Origin: Prevotella sp.
GTDB taxonomy: Bacteria > Bacteroidota > Bacteroidia > Bacteroidales > Bacteroidaceae
Direction of reading: 5' to 3'
DNA length: 34,413 nucleotides
Assembly (NCBI GenBank): GCA_024697645.1
Contig: JAILFH010000122.1
Span: 1 to 34,413, forward strand
Every line of letters starts with the position of its first letter. Position 1 is the first letter of the stretch. The notes under the pieces are model-generated. The model did no database searches and was not told the origin of the DNA. It saw only the letters and a program-made list of their open reading frames with translations. Positions 7,426 to 18,760 of this stretch are shown here, one piece after another. A program made the position numbers and the translations under genes.

Positions 7426-8361
7426 TTAATCATTCGAAGAATTCTTGTGGGAAGAAATGTTACGGGGGTGGTGCTGAAGGACTTCCTCGCGAAGTGTGGT
7501 GGTATCGATGTGGGTATAGATTTCGGTGGTGCTGATGTCCTCATGACCAAGCATTGCCTGAATGACTCGAAGGTCGGCACCACCTTCGAGCAATGCTGTG
7601 GCAAAGGAGTGGCGAAGGGTATGGGGCGAAATGGTCTTCTTGATGCCTGCCGCCTCTGCCTGTCGCTTAATCATGATAAGAATCATCGTGCGAGTCAGAT
7701 GGGCACCACGACGATTAAGGAAGACATAGTCCTCTTCACCAGGCTTTATCTGCATGTGTTTGCGGTCGTCGAACCAAAAGCCTAATTCCTGTACGGCTCG
7801 CTTCGAAATGGGGACGAGTCTCTCCTTTGAACCTTTGCCCAGCACGCGGATGAAACCCTCATCGAGGAAAAGGTCGGAGAGATGAAGATTCACCAGTTCG
7901 CTCACGCGCAAGCCACACGAGAACAGAATTTCGATAATCGCACGGTTGCGATGACCTTCAGCACGAGAAAGGTCGATGGAACTTTCGAGTTGGTCGACTT
8001 CCGCGGTCGACAGCACTTCAGGCAGATGTTCACCGATACGGGGCGATTCCAGTAATTCCGTAGGGTCTTGTTCGATGTAGCCGTCGAGAAGCAGATAGCG
8101 ATAGAACGAGCGCACTCCACTGAGAATACGTGCCTGAGAAGTCGGTCCAATGCCTTGCTCATGAATAGTGGCGGCAAAGTGCTGTAGGTCCTCCAACTTC
8201 AACTCCTGCGGTTCTTTCTGCTCACGATGGCAATAAGTCAGCAAATAGTCAAGGTCGTGGCGATAGGCTTCCAGCGTATTGGCGGAATAGTTGCGCTCCA
8301 GTTTCAGATAGCGCACGTATGATTTTACGAGTTTTTCCTCCGATTTTTTGTCCTTTTCCAT
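7426..8361 (-). CDS. xerD: Site-specific tyrosine recombinase XerD
   Basis: The 311-residue recombinase should act with a XerC-type partner at dif to resolve chromosome dimers. An N-terminal SAM-like core-binding domain (about 10-95, NYSANTLEAYRHDLDYL) precedes the catalytic domain. The catalytic residues are Arg152 (CGLRVSEL), Lys176 (GKGSKE), His247 and Arg250 (HTLRH), His273 (LGHEDIS) and the nucleophile Tyr282 (IYTHID). Length and start fit the XerD family. It is divergent from aroQ, an arrangement common in Bacteroidetes, which argues for the housekeeping enzyme rather than a mobile-element integrase. The first codons overlap the aroQ promoter. The C-terminal tail after the Tyr is polar and short. 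Confidence 0.88.
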   Translation of the reverse strand: MEKDKKSEEKLVKSYVRYLKLERNYSANTLEAYRHDLDYLLTYCHREQKEPQELKLEDLQHFAATIHEQGIGPTSQARILSGVRSFYRYLLLDGYIEQDPTELLESPRIGEHLPEVLSTAEVDQLESSIDLSRAEGHRNRAIIEILFSCGLRVSELVNLHLSDLFLDEGFIRVLGKGSKERLVPISKRAVQELGFWFDDRKHMQIKPGEEDYVFLNRRGAHLTRTMILIMIKRQAEAAGIKKTISPHTLRHSFATALLEGGADLRVIQAMLGHEDISTTEIYTHIDTTTLREEVLQHHPRNISSHKNSSND

Positions 8362-8378
8362 GAAAATGTGTATCTTTG
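8347..8378 (+). promoter_or_regulatory. aroQ promoter
   Basis: TTTG (8347-8350), 20 bases, TATCTTTG (8371-8378) is a perfect Bacteroidetes-type promoter. Its -33 element lies inside the first codons of the divergent xerD gene. Confidence 0.75.
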
Positions 8379-8401
8379 TGGCAACTTCACCATTTCAATG
8401 G

Positions 8402-8432
8402 CAAAGTTACAAAATTTTTTCTGGAAATTCAA
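8402..8432 (-). promoter_or_regulatory. xerD promoter
   Basis: On the minus strand, TTG (8432-8430), 20 bases, then TAACTTTG (8409-8402). Together with the plus-strand aroQ promoter it forms a face-to-face pair in which each transcript begins by crossing the region of the other. Confidence 0.7.
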
Positions 8433-8447
8433 AAACTCAAAACTGAT

Positions 8448-8876
8448 ATGAAAAAAATTCTGATTGTGAACGGCCCCAACCTCAATCTGCTGGGACTTCG
8501 CGAACCAGGCATCTATGGCAGCGAATCGTTTGAGAACTACCTTCCCCAGTTGCGTGAGCGCTTTGCTGAGAAGGCCGAGATTTCCTATTATCAGAGCAAT
8601 GTCGAAGGCGAACTGATTGACAAGTTGCAGTCGGTGGGTTTCGGCGAGGTTGATGGAGTGGTGCTCAATGCTGGCGCCTATACGCACACGAGCGTGGCCC
8701 TTGGCGATTGCATCCGTGCGATTAAGGTTCCCGTGGTGGAGATTCACATCTCAAACGTCCATCAGCGCGAGGAGTTCCGTCATCATTCGATGATTTCTGC
8801 TGCTTGCTGCGGCGTGATTTGCGGATTCGGCCTTGATAGTTACCGGCTGGGTGTGGAAGCGCTTACCGCTGAATAG
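8448..8876 (+). CDS. aroQ: 3-dehydroquinate dehydratase, type II
   Basis: The enzyme converts 3-dehydroquinate to 3-dehydroshikimate in the cytoplasmic shikimate pathway. The start at 8448 gives 142 residues, the usual size, and begins directly with MKKILIVNGPNLNLLG. The 24 codons open upstream in frame are not part of the protein, and they overlap the promoter. The catalytic Tyr23 lies in the flexible lid (REPGIYG). Substrate contacts lie in NAGAYTH (74-80), and the general-acid His100 is in EIHISN. All family residues are intact. It is transcribed alone from a clear promoter divergent from xerD. Confidence 0.95.
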   Translation: MKKILIVNGPNLNLLGLREPGIYGSESFENYLPQLRERFAEKAEISYYQSNVEGELIDKLQSVGFGEVDGVVLNAGAYTHTSVALGDCIRAIKVPVVEIHISNVHQREEFRHHSMISAACCGVICGFGLDSYRLGVEALTAE

Positions 8877-9020
8877 TTTTATAGGGAGCAAGAAGCAAGG
8901 AACAAGAGAAATGCCTCGAAATAAATCTTTGAGGTAGAGAATTGAGATTCGGGAAATCTCTTGCCCCCGAGGAAGTCAATCTTCCGAAAAAGAAGTAATA
9001 ACTAATGTTTTTTTGTTTCA

Positions 9021-9704
9021 GTGACTGAGGAATTAGAACGCTATGTACGGGAACATTCCGCGCCAGAATCAGACTATCTCTATCGACTTTGGCGCGATAC
9101 GAACGTGCGCACTTTGCATGGAAGAATGACCAGCGGCCACCTGCAAGGGCGACTGCTGAAGATGCTTGTAATGATGATTCGTCCCCAGCGCGTGCTGGAA
9201 GTAGGAACTTTCAGCGGCTATTCTGCACTTTGCCTTGCGGAAGGCCTTTCTCAACTCGCGAAAGACTATCCTGACGAATTGGCAGATGCTCACTTGTGGA
9301 CCATCGAGAAGAACGATGAAATGGAGGATTTTGCTCGCCCATGGATTGAAAATTCTCCCTATGGCGACCGCATCACCTTCATGATTGGCGACGCAAACGA
9401 TGTGGTTCCGCAACTGGATATGACCTTCGACCTTGCCTTCATCGACGGCGACAAACGAACCTATGTGGAGACCTACGAAACCGTACTCAAACAGATTCGG
9501 CCAGGTGGTTTCATTCTGGCAGATAATACGCTGTGGGATGGACACGTTGTTGATGCCGCTTACGACCATGATCCACAAACCGTAGGCATTTGTCAGTTCA
9601 ATGATCATCTCCTACAAGACAATCGCGTGGAACAGGTGCTGCTCCCTCTTCGCGATGGGTTGACGCTGATAAGGAAAAGACTCTCTAACGACCTCTCTTT
9701 ATAA
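9021..9704 (+). CDS. O-methyltransferase, CCoAOMT-like (SAM-dependent)
   Basis: The 227-residue protein belongs to the metal-dependent caffeoyl-CoA/catechol O-methyltransferase family. The SAM-binding motif I is VLEVGTFSGYSA (58-69). A likely metal site is Asp142 (FIDGDK) with Asp168-Asn169 (ADNTLW). It would methylate a hydroxyl group of a small acceptor in the cytoplasm; the acceptor is unknown. The start is GTG at 9021: the frame is closed by a TAA at 9003-9005 and no upstream ATG exists in frame. The 144-base gap from aroQ holds small inverted repeats (for example GAGATT/AATCTC near 8947) but no strong promoter, so co-transcription with aroQ is possible. Confidence 0.85.
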   Translation: MTEELERYVREHSAPESDYLYRLWRDTNVRTLHGRMTSGHLQGRLLKMLVMMIRPQRVLEVGTFSGYSALCLAEGLSQLAKDYPDELADAHLWTIEKNDEMEDFARPWIENSPYGDRITFMIGDANDVVPQLDMTFDLAFIDGDKRTYVETYETVLKQIRPGGFILADNTLWDGHVVDAAYDHDPQTVGICQFNDHLLQDNRVEQVLLPLRDGLTLIRKRLSNDLSL

Positions 9705-9826
9705 GCGGTGGGAGTGATATTCCTTTTGAGGGTGATTTCTTGTTTGGTGCAATTTCAAAGGCTAAAAGGCCGTAGAAATAAGGAATAAGGGAAATCTCAA
9801 CCGTTTATACATTATATTATATAAAT

Positions 9827-9861
9827 AACGCCCGAGAGAATGGAGGATTCTTTCGGGCGTT
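9827..9861. terminator. Bidirectional terminator between convergent genes
   Basis: AACGCCCGAGAGAA (9827-9840) pairs with TTCTTTCGGGCGTT (9848-9861): 14 pairs with one G-U and a 7-base loop. It ends the methyltransferase transcript and also the four-gene starch operon on the minus strand, where it is followed by a T-rich stretch (TTATTTATATAAT). Confidence 0.8.
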
Positions 9862-9882
9862 GTTGGGTTTATGCTGTGAGCA

Positions 9883-11868
9883 TTAGAATTCGAGCACGAG
9901 CGTCTGACGCGGTGACAGTTCGAGGTCCTTCGTCAGGTCGTATTTCTTTCCACTGATCACGTCGACTGCTTCACGCTGGAGTTGGTCTTTGTCGAAGAGT
10001 TCCTTGTAGCGGTCAACCTCGAGCACAGTTGGTTGTGAGGTACCATTGAGAATTGTCATCACAGTGTTGTGGTGCCAGCGACGAGCCAGAACGTAGACAC
10101 CCTTCCAAGGGCAGAACTGTGTCTGATAGCCGCGAATGATGGTCTCGTTGCCATTACGCCAGTGGAGGAGGTTCGAGAGCCATGTGAACATTGTCTGTTC
10201 GGCTTGTGAACGACCCTCGGCAGTAAAGCAGTTATGCGTATCGCCTGGGAATCCCCCCGGGAAGTCCTTACGCACGTTGCCATCGGTTACTTCCTTCGTT
10301 CCGTTCATCAGCACCTCAGTACCGTAATAGAGTTGCGGAGTGCGATTCATCGTGAGCAGCAGGGCAAGCGCCTGTTTCAGCATAAGCGTGTCCTGACCAT
10401 TTGCAAGGAAGCGGTCGGTATCGTGATTTTCGATGAATGCCATCACGTTCGACGGCTCTTCATAGAGATAGTCGTAGACGAGTGAGTTGTAGATGCGGTT
10501 ATAGCCATTCCACCAGCCATCGGTCTCCTCATGTTTCGCCTGATTCAGTTTGTCGAAGAACGAGAAGTCCATCACGGTCTTCAGATAACTATTCGTCTCA
10601 GAAAGGCGCGAGTTCTTCTGCCAGGCAGCCGTATAGGCGGGTTCGGTCACCCAAGTTTCGCCAACGGTGTTGAAATTGGGATATTCGTTGTCGAGAACTT
10701 TCATCCACTCAGCCATTCCGGCACGATCGGCATAAGGGTAGGTGTCCATACGGATTCCATCGATGCCTACAGTCTCAATCCACCAGATGCTGTTCTGAAT
10801 GAGATACTTCATCACATGAGGATTCCGTTGGTTGAGGTCAGGCATAGACGGTACGAACCAACCGTCAGTGGTTTCGTGGCGATCGACTTCTGAAGCATAG
10901 GGATCCATCACGGGTGTCAGTTTATATGATGTCTGCAGATAGGCGCTCTTCATGGGCTCGGAGCCGTCTGCATTGGCTGTGAAGCCTGTCATTGGGTCAC
11001 GGCCGCTCTTCTTCTCCGAAAGCCATTCGGGCGTGTTCAACCAGTCCTTTGAAGGCATATCGGTCACCCATGGATGTTCGAAACCACAGTGGTTGAAAAT
11101 CATGTCCATCACGACTTTCAGACCTTTCTTGTGGGCTTCTGCTACGAGTGTTCGATATTGTTCATTGGTGCCGAAGCGCGGGTCTACACGATAGTAATCG
11201 GTGGTGGCATAACCGTGATAGGTGCTGAATCCATTCTCCTGATCGGGCGAATTGTTCTCGAGTACGGGTGTGAACCAAAGTGCCGTAACACCGAGTTCAT
11301 TGAAATAGTCGAGATGCTGCTGGATTCCCTCCAGATCGCCACCATGACGGAGAGAAGGTTGCGAACGATCCTCTTTGTAGGTGTTCATACCTTCAATCTG
11401 TGCGGGGTGGTTCTCGCCCTGGGCAAAACGATCGGGCATGAGCATATAGAGCACGTCTGCATTGGAGAATCCCATGCGCTCTTCGCCTGCCTTTTCGCGT
11501 TCTTTCAGTTCGTAGGCCACAGTAGTTTTCTTGTCACCCAACTTGAAGGTCAGGGGAAGTGTTCCGGCCTTGCAGCCTTTCACGTTCAGATAGACCAGTA
11601 GATAGTTTGGCGAGTCGAGGCGAACGACGGAGTCGATTTTTGCTCCCTTCACCTTCACTTCTGCCTCACGAATGCCTTGTCCGTAGACCATGAGTTGCAG
11701 CGACGGGTCTTTCATTCCTGCATACCAGTCGGTGGGATCGATGCGCGAAATCTGGACGTCGTTTTCAGTGATTTGTGCGAGTGTCTTCGCGTCTTTTGCG
11801 CCATTATTACAAGCGGTCACAAGTCCGCACAGCGAACAAATGAACATAAAAACTTTATTCTTCTTCAT
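9883..11868 (-). CDS. susA: SusA-like GH13 alpha-amylase/neopullulanase, lipoprotein
   Basis: The 661-residue GH13 enzyme probably cuts maltodextrins and pullulan-type substrates in the periplasm. A lipoprotein signal ends at Cys20 (LVTAC). An N-terminal beta domain (about 35-125), as in cyclomaltodextrinase/neopullulanase enzymes, precedes the barrel. Catalytic residues are Asp375 (GIRMD), Glu404 (VGETW) and Asp483 (ENHDTDRF). Region I is DMIFNHCG (255-262), and GGDLEGIQQHLDYF is typical of the subfamily. The residues after Cys20 (NNGAK) are not acidic, which favours a periplasm-facing anchor over the cell surface. It is the last gene of the malQ operon, 64 bases after the pullulanase gene, and is followed by a terminator. 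SusA is the closest role by length and context; exact specificity is inferred. Confidence 0.85.
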   Translation of the reverse strand: MKKNKVFMFICSLCGLVTACNNGAKDAKTLAQITENDVQISRIDPTDWYAGMKDPSLQLMVYGQGIREAEVKVKGAKIDSVVRLDSPNYLLVYLNVKGCKAGTLPLTFKLGDKKTTVAYELKEREKAGEERMGFSNADVLYMLMPDRFAQGENHPAQIEGMNTYKEDRSQPSLRHGGDLEGIQQHLDYFNELGVTALWFTPVLENNSPDQENGFSTYHGYATTDYYRVDPRFGTNEQYRTLVAEAHKKGLKVVMDMIFNHCGFEHPWVTDMPSKDWLNTPEWLSEKKSGRDPMTGFTANADGSEPMKSAYLQTSYKLTPVMDPYASEVDRHETTDGWFVPSMPDLNQRNPHVMKYLIQNSIWWIETVGIDGIRMDTYPYADRAGMAEWMKVLDNEYPNFNTVGETWVTEPAYTAAWQKNSRLSETNSYLKTVMDFSFFDKLNQAKHEETDGWWNGYNRIYNSLVYDYLYEEPSNVMAFIENHDTDRFLANGQDTLMLKQALALLLTMNRTPQLYYGTEVLMNGTKEVTDGNVRKDFPGGFPGDTHNCFTAEGRSQAEQTMFTWLSNLLHWRNGNETIIRGYQTQFCPWKGVYVLARRWHHNTVMTILNGTSQPTVLEVDRYKELFDKDQLQREAVDVISGKKYDLTKDLELSPRQTLVLEF

Positions 11869-11932
11869 ATCCTATTTTTATTGTTTTGTTTCATGTTTTG
11901 GAAGCGTTGCTTCCTCAAAGGGTAGGAGATTC

Positions 11933-13819
11933 TTAGTCGTGCAGAATCAGTGCTGCCTGTGGGTCAACAACAACTTTGTCGCCATGAACCTCGCCAAGGC
12001 CGTTCTCATCGATTTGCCCATCGCAGCAAACCACCGTGTAATTGCCACTGGGAATGCTAATGGTCTGTGGTTCGCGATTGCCATTGAATATCACGATGAT
12101 GTTTTTCCAGGCATCATTACCGGCGTTGTCTTTCAGGACGAATCCTACGAGACAAGGCTCCGTGGGAAGAAATTCCAGATGCTTTCTTACCAGTTCGGCA
12201 TTGCCAAGGCGGAAGGCAGGATGGTTCTTGCGGAGTTGGATGAGTTGCTTATAGTACTGGAACACCTGCGGATAGCGTTCGAGATTGGTCCAGTCGAGAC
12301 GGTTCACTGAATCGGGTGATTCAAAGGAGTTGTGGACGCCTTTCTTATCGCGTAGCATTTCCTCGCCCGAGAGCATAAACGGTACACCCTGAGAGGTGAA
12401 GACGGCCGTCTGAGCAAGAAGGTCGAGACGGATGAGTTCGTCGGTGGAAATACCAGGAAGTTCAGTCTTCAGGCGGTCAACGAGGCACATGTCGTCGTGG
12501 CAACTCACGTAGGAAATCTGCTGAGTCGGCTCGTTAGTCCAGGGTTCCTTCGAATAGTTCACCTTCGTCATATCCACTTGTGGGTGGCTGATGGCACCAA
12601 CCAGACCAAACTTCAGACTTTCCTCTTCCCCTGCAAGTCCAGCAAGGAAGGCGCCCTTCGTGTCGTCATTGAAAGGACCGCGGAGCGCATCGCGCATGTC
12701 GTCGGAGAAGGCTGCAATGCCATTCAACTGTTGCGCATGGGCCTTCATAGCGAGTTTCTCCTGCGGATAGGCGCATTGTCCAGCGCTCCATCCCTCGCCA
12801 TAAATAAATATGGTGGGGTCAATCTTGTTCACTTCGTCGCGAATGAGATTCATCGTCTCAATATCGTGACAGCCCATGAGGTCGACGCGGAAACCATCGA
12901 TGTGGTATTCCTGAATCCAGTATTTCATGCTCTCGAGCATGAATAGGCGCATCATCGGCTGATTGGAAGCAGTCTCGTTGCCACAGCCTGAACCGTTGGA
13001 ATAGGTTCCGTCGGCTGCCTTGCGGTAATAATAGTCGGGATATGTGCGCTGGAAGTTCGAGTGTTCGATGTCGTAGGTGTGGTTGTAAACCACGTCGAGA
13101 ATCACGCGGATGCCTGCCTTGTGAAGTGCCTGCACCATCTGCTTGAACTCCTTAATCCTGCAAGCGGGGTCTTCGGGATTCGTGGAATAACTGCCGTCGG
13201 GCACATTGTAATTCACGGGGTCATAGCCCCAGTTGTATTTGTTCTCGTCAAGTTTGGTCTCGTCAACCGAACCGAAATCGTAACTGGGCAGAATGTGAAT
13301 GGCATTCACACCCAGGTTCTTCAGGTGATTGATGGCCTTCTCTTCTGTCAGAGCAAGGAATTTTCCCTTGTGCTCCAGTCCCGAAGACGCATCAATTGAG
13401 AAGTCTCGATGGTGCATCTCGTAGATGACGAGGTCGGCAGGCGAGGCTACTACAGGTCGTTTGTCTGCCTCCCATCCTTCGGGATTGGTTTCCTTCAGGT
13501 TGATGACGACGCCCTTGCCACCATTGATGGTCACGGCCTTGGCAAAAACACCAGGTGAAGCCACGCCATTGACGAGGAACTCATAGGCTTTTCCCTTCTG
13601 GTCGCCTTCAGCAGTAGCGGTCCAGATGGAATCAGTGCCGAGAGTCATCGACAATGTATCATTACCAACCACTACAAAGCATTTAGCATCGGCAGGGGCA
13701 AATAACTTGAATACGGTTTCGCTGGGCGAATAGGTCATTTCGTCGAAGTGGAACGTAGTGTCCTTGGGGGTGCATGCTACTATCATAGCAATCATGCTTG
13801 TAATAATTAGTTTTTTCAT
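11933..13819 (-). CDS. pulA: Type I pullulanase (GH13), lipoprotein
   Basis: The 628-residue debranching enzyme hydrolyses alpha-1,6 bonds of pullulan and limit dextrins. A lipoprotein signal ends at Cys16 (MIVAC). An N-terminal beta-sandwich of CBM48/PulA type (about 25-115) is followed by the GH13 barrel. The type I pullulanase signature YNWGYDP is at 195-201. Catalytic residues are Asp313 (GFRVD), Glu342 (YGEGW) and Asp442 (SCHDD). It is somewhat short for the family but not truncated. Only 2 bases separate its ATG from the stop of the GH97 gene, so translational coupling is likely. It should linearise branched dextrins for the GH97 and SusA-like enzymes of the same operon. Confidence 0.92.
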   Translation of the reverse strand: MKKLIITSMIAMIVACTPKDTTFHFDEMTYSPSETVFKLFAPADAKCFVVVGNDTLSMTLGTDSIWTATAEGDQKGKAYEFLVNGVASPGVFAKAVTINGGKGVVINLKETNPEGWEADKRPVVASPADLVIYEMHHRDFSIDASSGLEHKGKFLALTEEKAINHLKNLGVNAIHILPSYDFGSVDETKLDENKYNWGYDPVNYNVPDGSYSTNPEDPACRIKEFKQMVQALHKAGIRVILDVVYNHTYDIEHSNFQRTYPDYYYRKAADGTYSNGSGCGNETASNQPMMRLFMLESMKYWIQEYHIDGFRVDLMGCHDIETMNLIRDEVNKIDPTIFIYGEGWSAGQCAYPQEKLAMKAHAQQLNGIAAFSDDMRDALRGPFNDDTKGAFLAGLAGEEESLKFGLVGAISHPQVDMTKVNYSKEPWTNEPTQQISYVSCHDDMCLVDRLKTELPGISTDELIRLDLLAQTAVFTSQGVPFMLSGEEMLRDKKGVHNSFESPDSVNRLDWTNLERYPQVFQYYKQLIQLRKNHPAFRLGNAELVRKHLEFLPTEPCLVGFVLKDNAGNDAWKNIIVIFNGNREPQTISIPSGNYTVVCCDGQIDENGLGEVHGDKVVVDPQAALILHD

Positions 13820-13821
13820 TG

Positions 13822-16077
<2,256 letters not shown>

Positions 16078-16103
16078 TTAAATGGGAATTATTCGGTTAC
16101 TAT

Positions 16104-18659
16104 TTATCGTCCATTGAGTGCGATAAGTTGGGCTATGCCGTTTGAGAATCCTTCGCAGCCGATGAGGTCCTCAATGTTCAGGTGCATGCGATAGCGCCAG
16201 TAGTGACGAGGATTGGCAGGAATATTCACGCGCTCGGCATTGGCATCCTGCAGTCGCAGGTGCTCGTCGATGGCGAGCCAGTCCTGCAGGGCAATCACGC
16301 AGACCATTGAAGGTGATGCCAAATGATTGGCGATGATGTCGCGGGCAAGCCATCCTGGCATGGGATGAGGAGCGGGACCGTCTTTCCAGAGTACTTGGTT
16401 GAAATAGGACTGTGAACGTTCGTAGTCCTCGTCCCACCACATACGCAGCGTAGGTGTGTCATGAGAGGAGATGGTGCATACGGAACGATAGGGATTGCGC
16501 TCCAATACGCCGAAACGAACGCTTGGGTCTTTCGGCATCGACTGCAACTCGAGCGAGAGGATGCGCAGTTCGTTCATCACCCATTGTACGCAGTCGGGCA
16601 CCATGCCGAGATCCTCAGCACAGACCAGCATGCGGGTAGCCTGAACAAGTCGGGGTAGTTTCTTCATGGCCTCGCGATACCAGAACTGATTGTTGCGACG
16701 GTAGAAATAGTCGTTGTAGAGACGATTGAAGGCGTCTTTCTCCCATGCTGACAACTGTTCATAGGCTTCTGTGTGCTGCACGCCAATACGTGGGTGCCAA
16801 TGGGCTTTCTCGGGTTTCAACTCTCCTCGTTCAATCTTTTCTGCATCCTTATGGTCGATAAGGAAAAGACCTTCGATGTCGCTGCTGACTCCCCAAGAGT
16901 TGATTTCCTCGATGGAGAGGCCTAAGGCGGGTGAGAACTGTCCCATCAGACCAGAAGCGTGGGGCATGGGAATTTCCCAGATACGGAAGAAACCAAGAAC
17001 GTGGTCAATGCGATATGCATCGAAATAATGGCTCATGTTCTGGAATCGGCGCACCCACCAAGCACAGTTGTCCTTAAGCATTTCGTCCCAGTTGTAGGTG
17101 GGGAATCCCCAGTTCTGGCCATCGGCAGAGAAATCATCGGGTGGCGCACCTGCCTGTCCGTTCATATTGAAGTACTTGGGCTCCATCCAGACGTCACAGC
17201 CCACACGGCTTACGCCAATGGGAATATCGCCTTTCAGGATAACGCCCTTTTGCCGAGCGTGCTCATGGACGGCTTGCATTTGTCTGAAGAGAACGAACTG
17301 CACATAATAGTAGAACGATGCCTGCTGCCAAGCCTTCGTGCGAGAATTGGATAGAGCCTTCCGGTCTTCCTCGTTCCATGTCTCATGTCCTTTCCACTGC
17401 TTGAAGTCGACGGTTCCATTTTCATCGCGCAGCATGCAATACTGGGCATAGGGAACGAGCCACAGTTCATTTTCCTTGAAGAATTTCTTGAAGGCATCGG
17501 AACGCAAGGCCTCACGACCTTCCTGCTCGAAGATGGCGCGCAGATAGTCGGCCTTAGCATTGTTCACGCGTTCATAGTCAATTTGTGGCAATGCGTTCAG
17601 TTCTTTCCTGAGAGATTCAAATTCCAGCCTATGTTTATTGTTCTTCAACTCTGGCAACTGCCGCAGGTCAACATACTGTGGATGAAGTGCGAACACTGAG
17701 ATGCAGGAGTAAGGATAGGAGTCGGTCCAGGTATGGGTTGAGGTGGTATCATTGATGGGGAGAACCTGTAGCAATCGCTGACCAGTCTTGGCAACCCAGT
17801 CTACCATCTTCTGCAAATCGCCAAAGTCTCCAACACCGAACGAACCCTTCGAACGCAGCGAGAACACGGGAACGAGTGTTCCTGCGACGCGCTGATTGCA
17901 AAAGGCAAAGAATGCCTGGTCGAGTTGATAGGTGACTACATCGCCTCGACGAAGATCTGTTCCTACATTCACAGTGCGGTTATGACCCGTTTCCCAAAGT
18001 GTTCCGTATTCGCCACCGATAGCAACAAACTTGAACTCAACCTTACGGCCTGAGAAAGCAGATGCATCGAGGTCGACAATCCATTCGTTGTAGTTGTGCT
18101 GGGTCATCGGCACGGCCTTATCAACATTCCAGAATCCCAATACCTCGTTCTCTCCGACAATGAAGAGTTGCTGACCATTGCGCAATTGTGGGGCACGGAC
18201 AATCATCCGAAGGCGAACGGCAACTTCTTTTTCTGCTGTTGTTGTCTTTGGAGAAACGGGTTCGGTGGTCTTAATGCAATCGGTGAAAGCCGATGAATAG
18301 AGATAACTGTCCTCAGGCATATCGATCCAGCGGTCGTAGACATGGAAGCAGAGTGCTTCTGCGGGGGTGAGTTCCAGCCGATGGGCAACGGTGCGCCATT
18401 CGGTTCGCTCTTCGCTTCCGTCGTGGTCGACGCTATAGAAATAGTTTAGTACTGGCTGTGATTCTTCCGACTGACCACGTTTGGCTACGGCTCCTGCTGC
18501 CTGATAATTGTTCAGCGTACAGGTCCACTGATGGCCATCGGTTGTGTTCATTCTATACTGGGTGGTAATATCCTTACCCTCAGCATCCTTTCGGACAATG
18601 TTCAGCACGAGTTCTTCGCCGAACACCGTGTGGTATTCAATGTGAAAATAGATATTCAT
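16104..18659 (-). CDS. malQ: DPE2-like 4-alpha-glucanotransferase (GH77 with two CBM20)
   Basis: The 851-residue cytoplasmic enzyme transfers glucose or maltosyl units between maltose and longer glucans. Two starch-binding CBM20 domains (about 1-115 and 147-250; LGFWNVDKAVPM, FKFVAIGG, WETGHNR) precede the GH77 barrel. Catalytic residues are Asp552 (YRIDHVLG), Glu682 (CAEDLG) and Asp734 (SSHDTPTLRMWW). The distance from Asp552 to Glu682 is 130 residues, against about 47 in bacterial amylomaltases, so the insertion known from plant DPE2 is present. The double CBM20 also matches DPE2. No signal peptide is seen. It is the first gene of the operon, with its promoter and a LacI-type operator just upstream. 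Confidence 0.92.
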   Translation of the reverse strand: MNIYFHIEYHTVFGEELVLNIVRKDAEGKDITTQYRMNTTDGHQWTCTLNNYQAAGAVAKRGQSEESQPVLNYFYSVDHDGSEERTEWRTVAHRLELTPAEALCFHVYDRWIDMPEDSYLYSSAFTDCIKTTEPVSPKTTTAEKEVAVRLRMIVRAPQLRNGQQLFIVGENEVLGFWNVDKAVPMTQHNYNEWIVDLDASAFSGRKVEFKFVAIGGEYGTLWETGHNRTVNVGTDLRRGDVVTYQLDQAFFAFCNQRVAGTLVPVFSLRSKGSFGVGDFGDLQKMVDWVAKTGQRLLQVLPINDTTSTHTWTDSYPYSCISVFALHPQYVDLRQLPELKNNKHRLEFESLRKELNALPQIDYERVNNAKADYLRAIFEQEGREALRSDAFKKFFKENELWLVPYAQYCMLRDENGTVDFKQWKGHETWNEEDRKALSNSRTKAWQQASFYYYVQFVLFRQMQAVHEHARQKGVILKGDIPIGVSRVGCDVWMEPKYFNMNGQAGAPPDDFSADGQNWGFPTYNWDEMLKDNCAWWVRRFQNMSHYFDAYRIDHVLGFFRIWEIPMPHASGLMGQFSPALGLSIEEINSWGVSSDIEGLFLIDHKDAEKIERGELKPEKAHWHPRIGVQHTEAYEQLSAWEKDAFNRLYNDYFYRRNNQFWYREAMKKLPRLVQATRMLVCAEDLGMVPDCVQWVMNELRILSLELQSMPKDPSVRFGVLERNPYRSVCTISSHDTPTLRMWWDEDYERSQSYFNQVLWKDGPAPHPMPGWLARDIIANHLASPSMVCVIALQDWLAIDEHLRLQDANAERVNIPANPRHYWRYRMHLNIEDLIGCEGFSNGIAQLIALNGR

Positions 18660-18684
18660 AGACTTTGGTTTTTAATTTCAACGC

Positions 18685-18692
18685 CAAAATTA
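18685..18692 (-). promoter_or_regulatory. malQ operon promoter, -7 element
   Basis: TAATTTTG on the minus strand (18692-18685) fits TAnnTTTG and lies 25 bases before the malQ ATG. At the -33 position there is only a T-rich stretch (TTTTTACA), not TTTG. A promoter weak in -33 contact, needing an upstream activator, is plausible. Confidence 0.6.
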
Positions 18693-18748
18693 CGAATTAT
18701 TTAAATAAGGTGTAAAAATAGGAAAGAGCAAAAAGAGAATTTATGTGC

Positions 18749-18760
18749 GCAAACGTTTGC
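18749..18760. promoter_or_regulatory. LacI-type operator upstream of malQ
   Basis: GCAAACGTTTGC is a perfect 12-bp palindrome with the central CG of LacI/GalR operators. It is identical to the core of the site between lacI and susC. Exactly 56 bases separate it from the malQ -7 element. Confidence 0.8.

Noticed and set aside
7426..8361. Integrase of a mobile element
   Set aside because: Length, motifs and the divergent neighbour aroQ fit the housekeeping XerD; no att-like repeats or excision genes were seen nearby.
8376..8447. N-terminal extension of AroQ
   Set aside because: The family always starts at the MKKILIVNGPN block, and the extension overlaps the promoter region.
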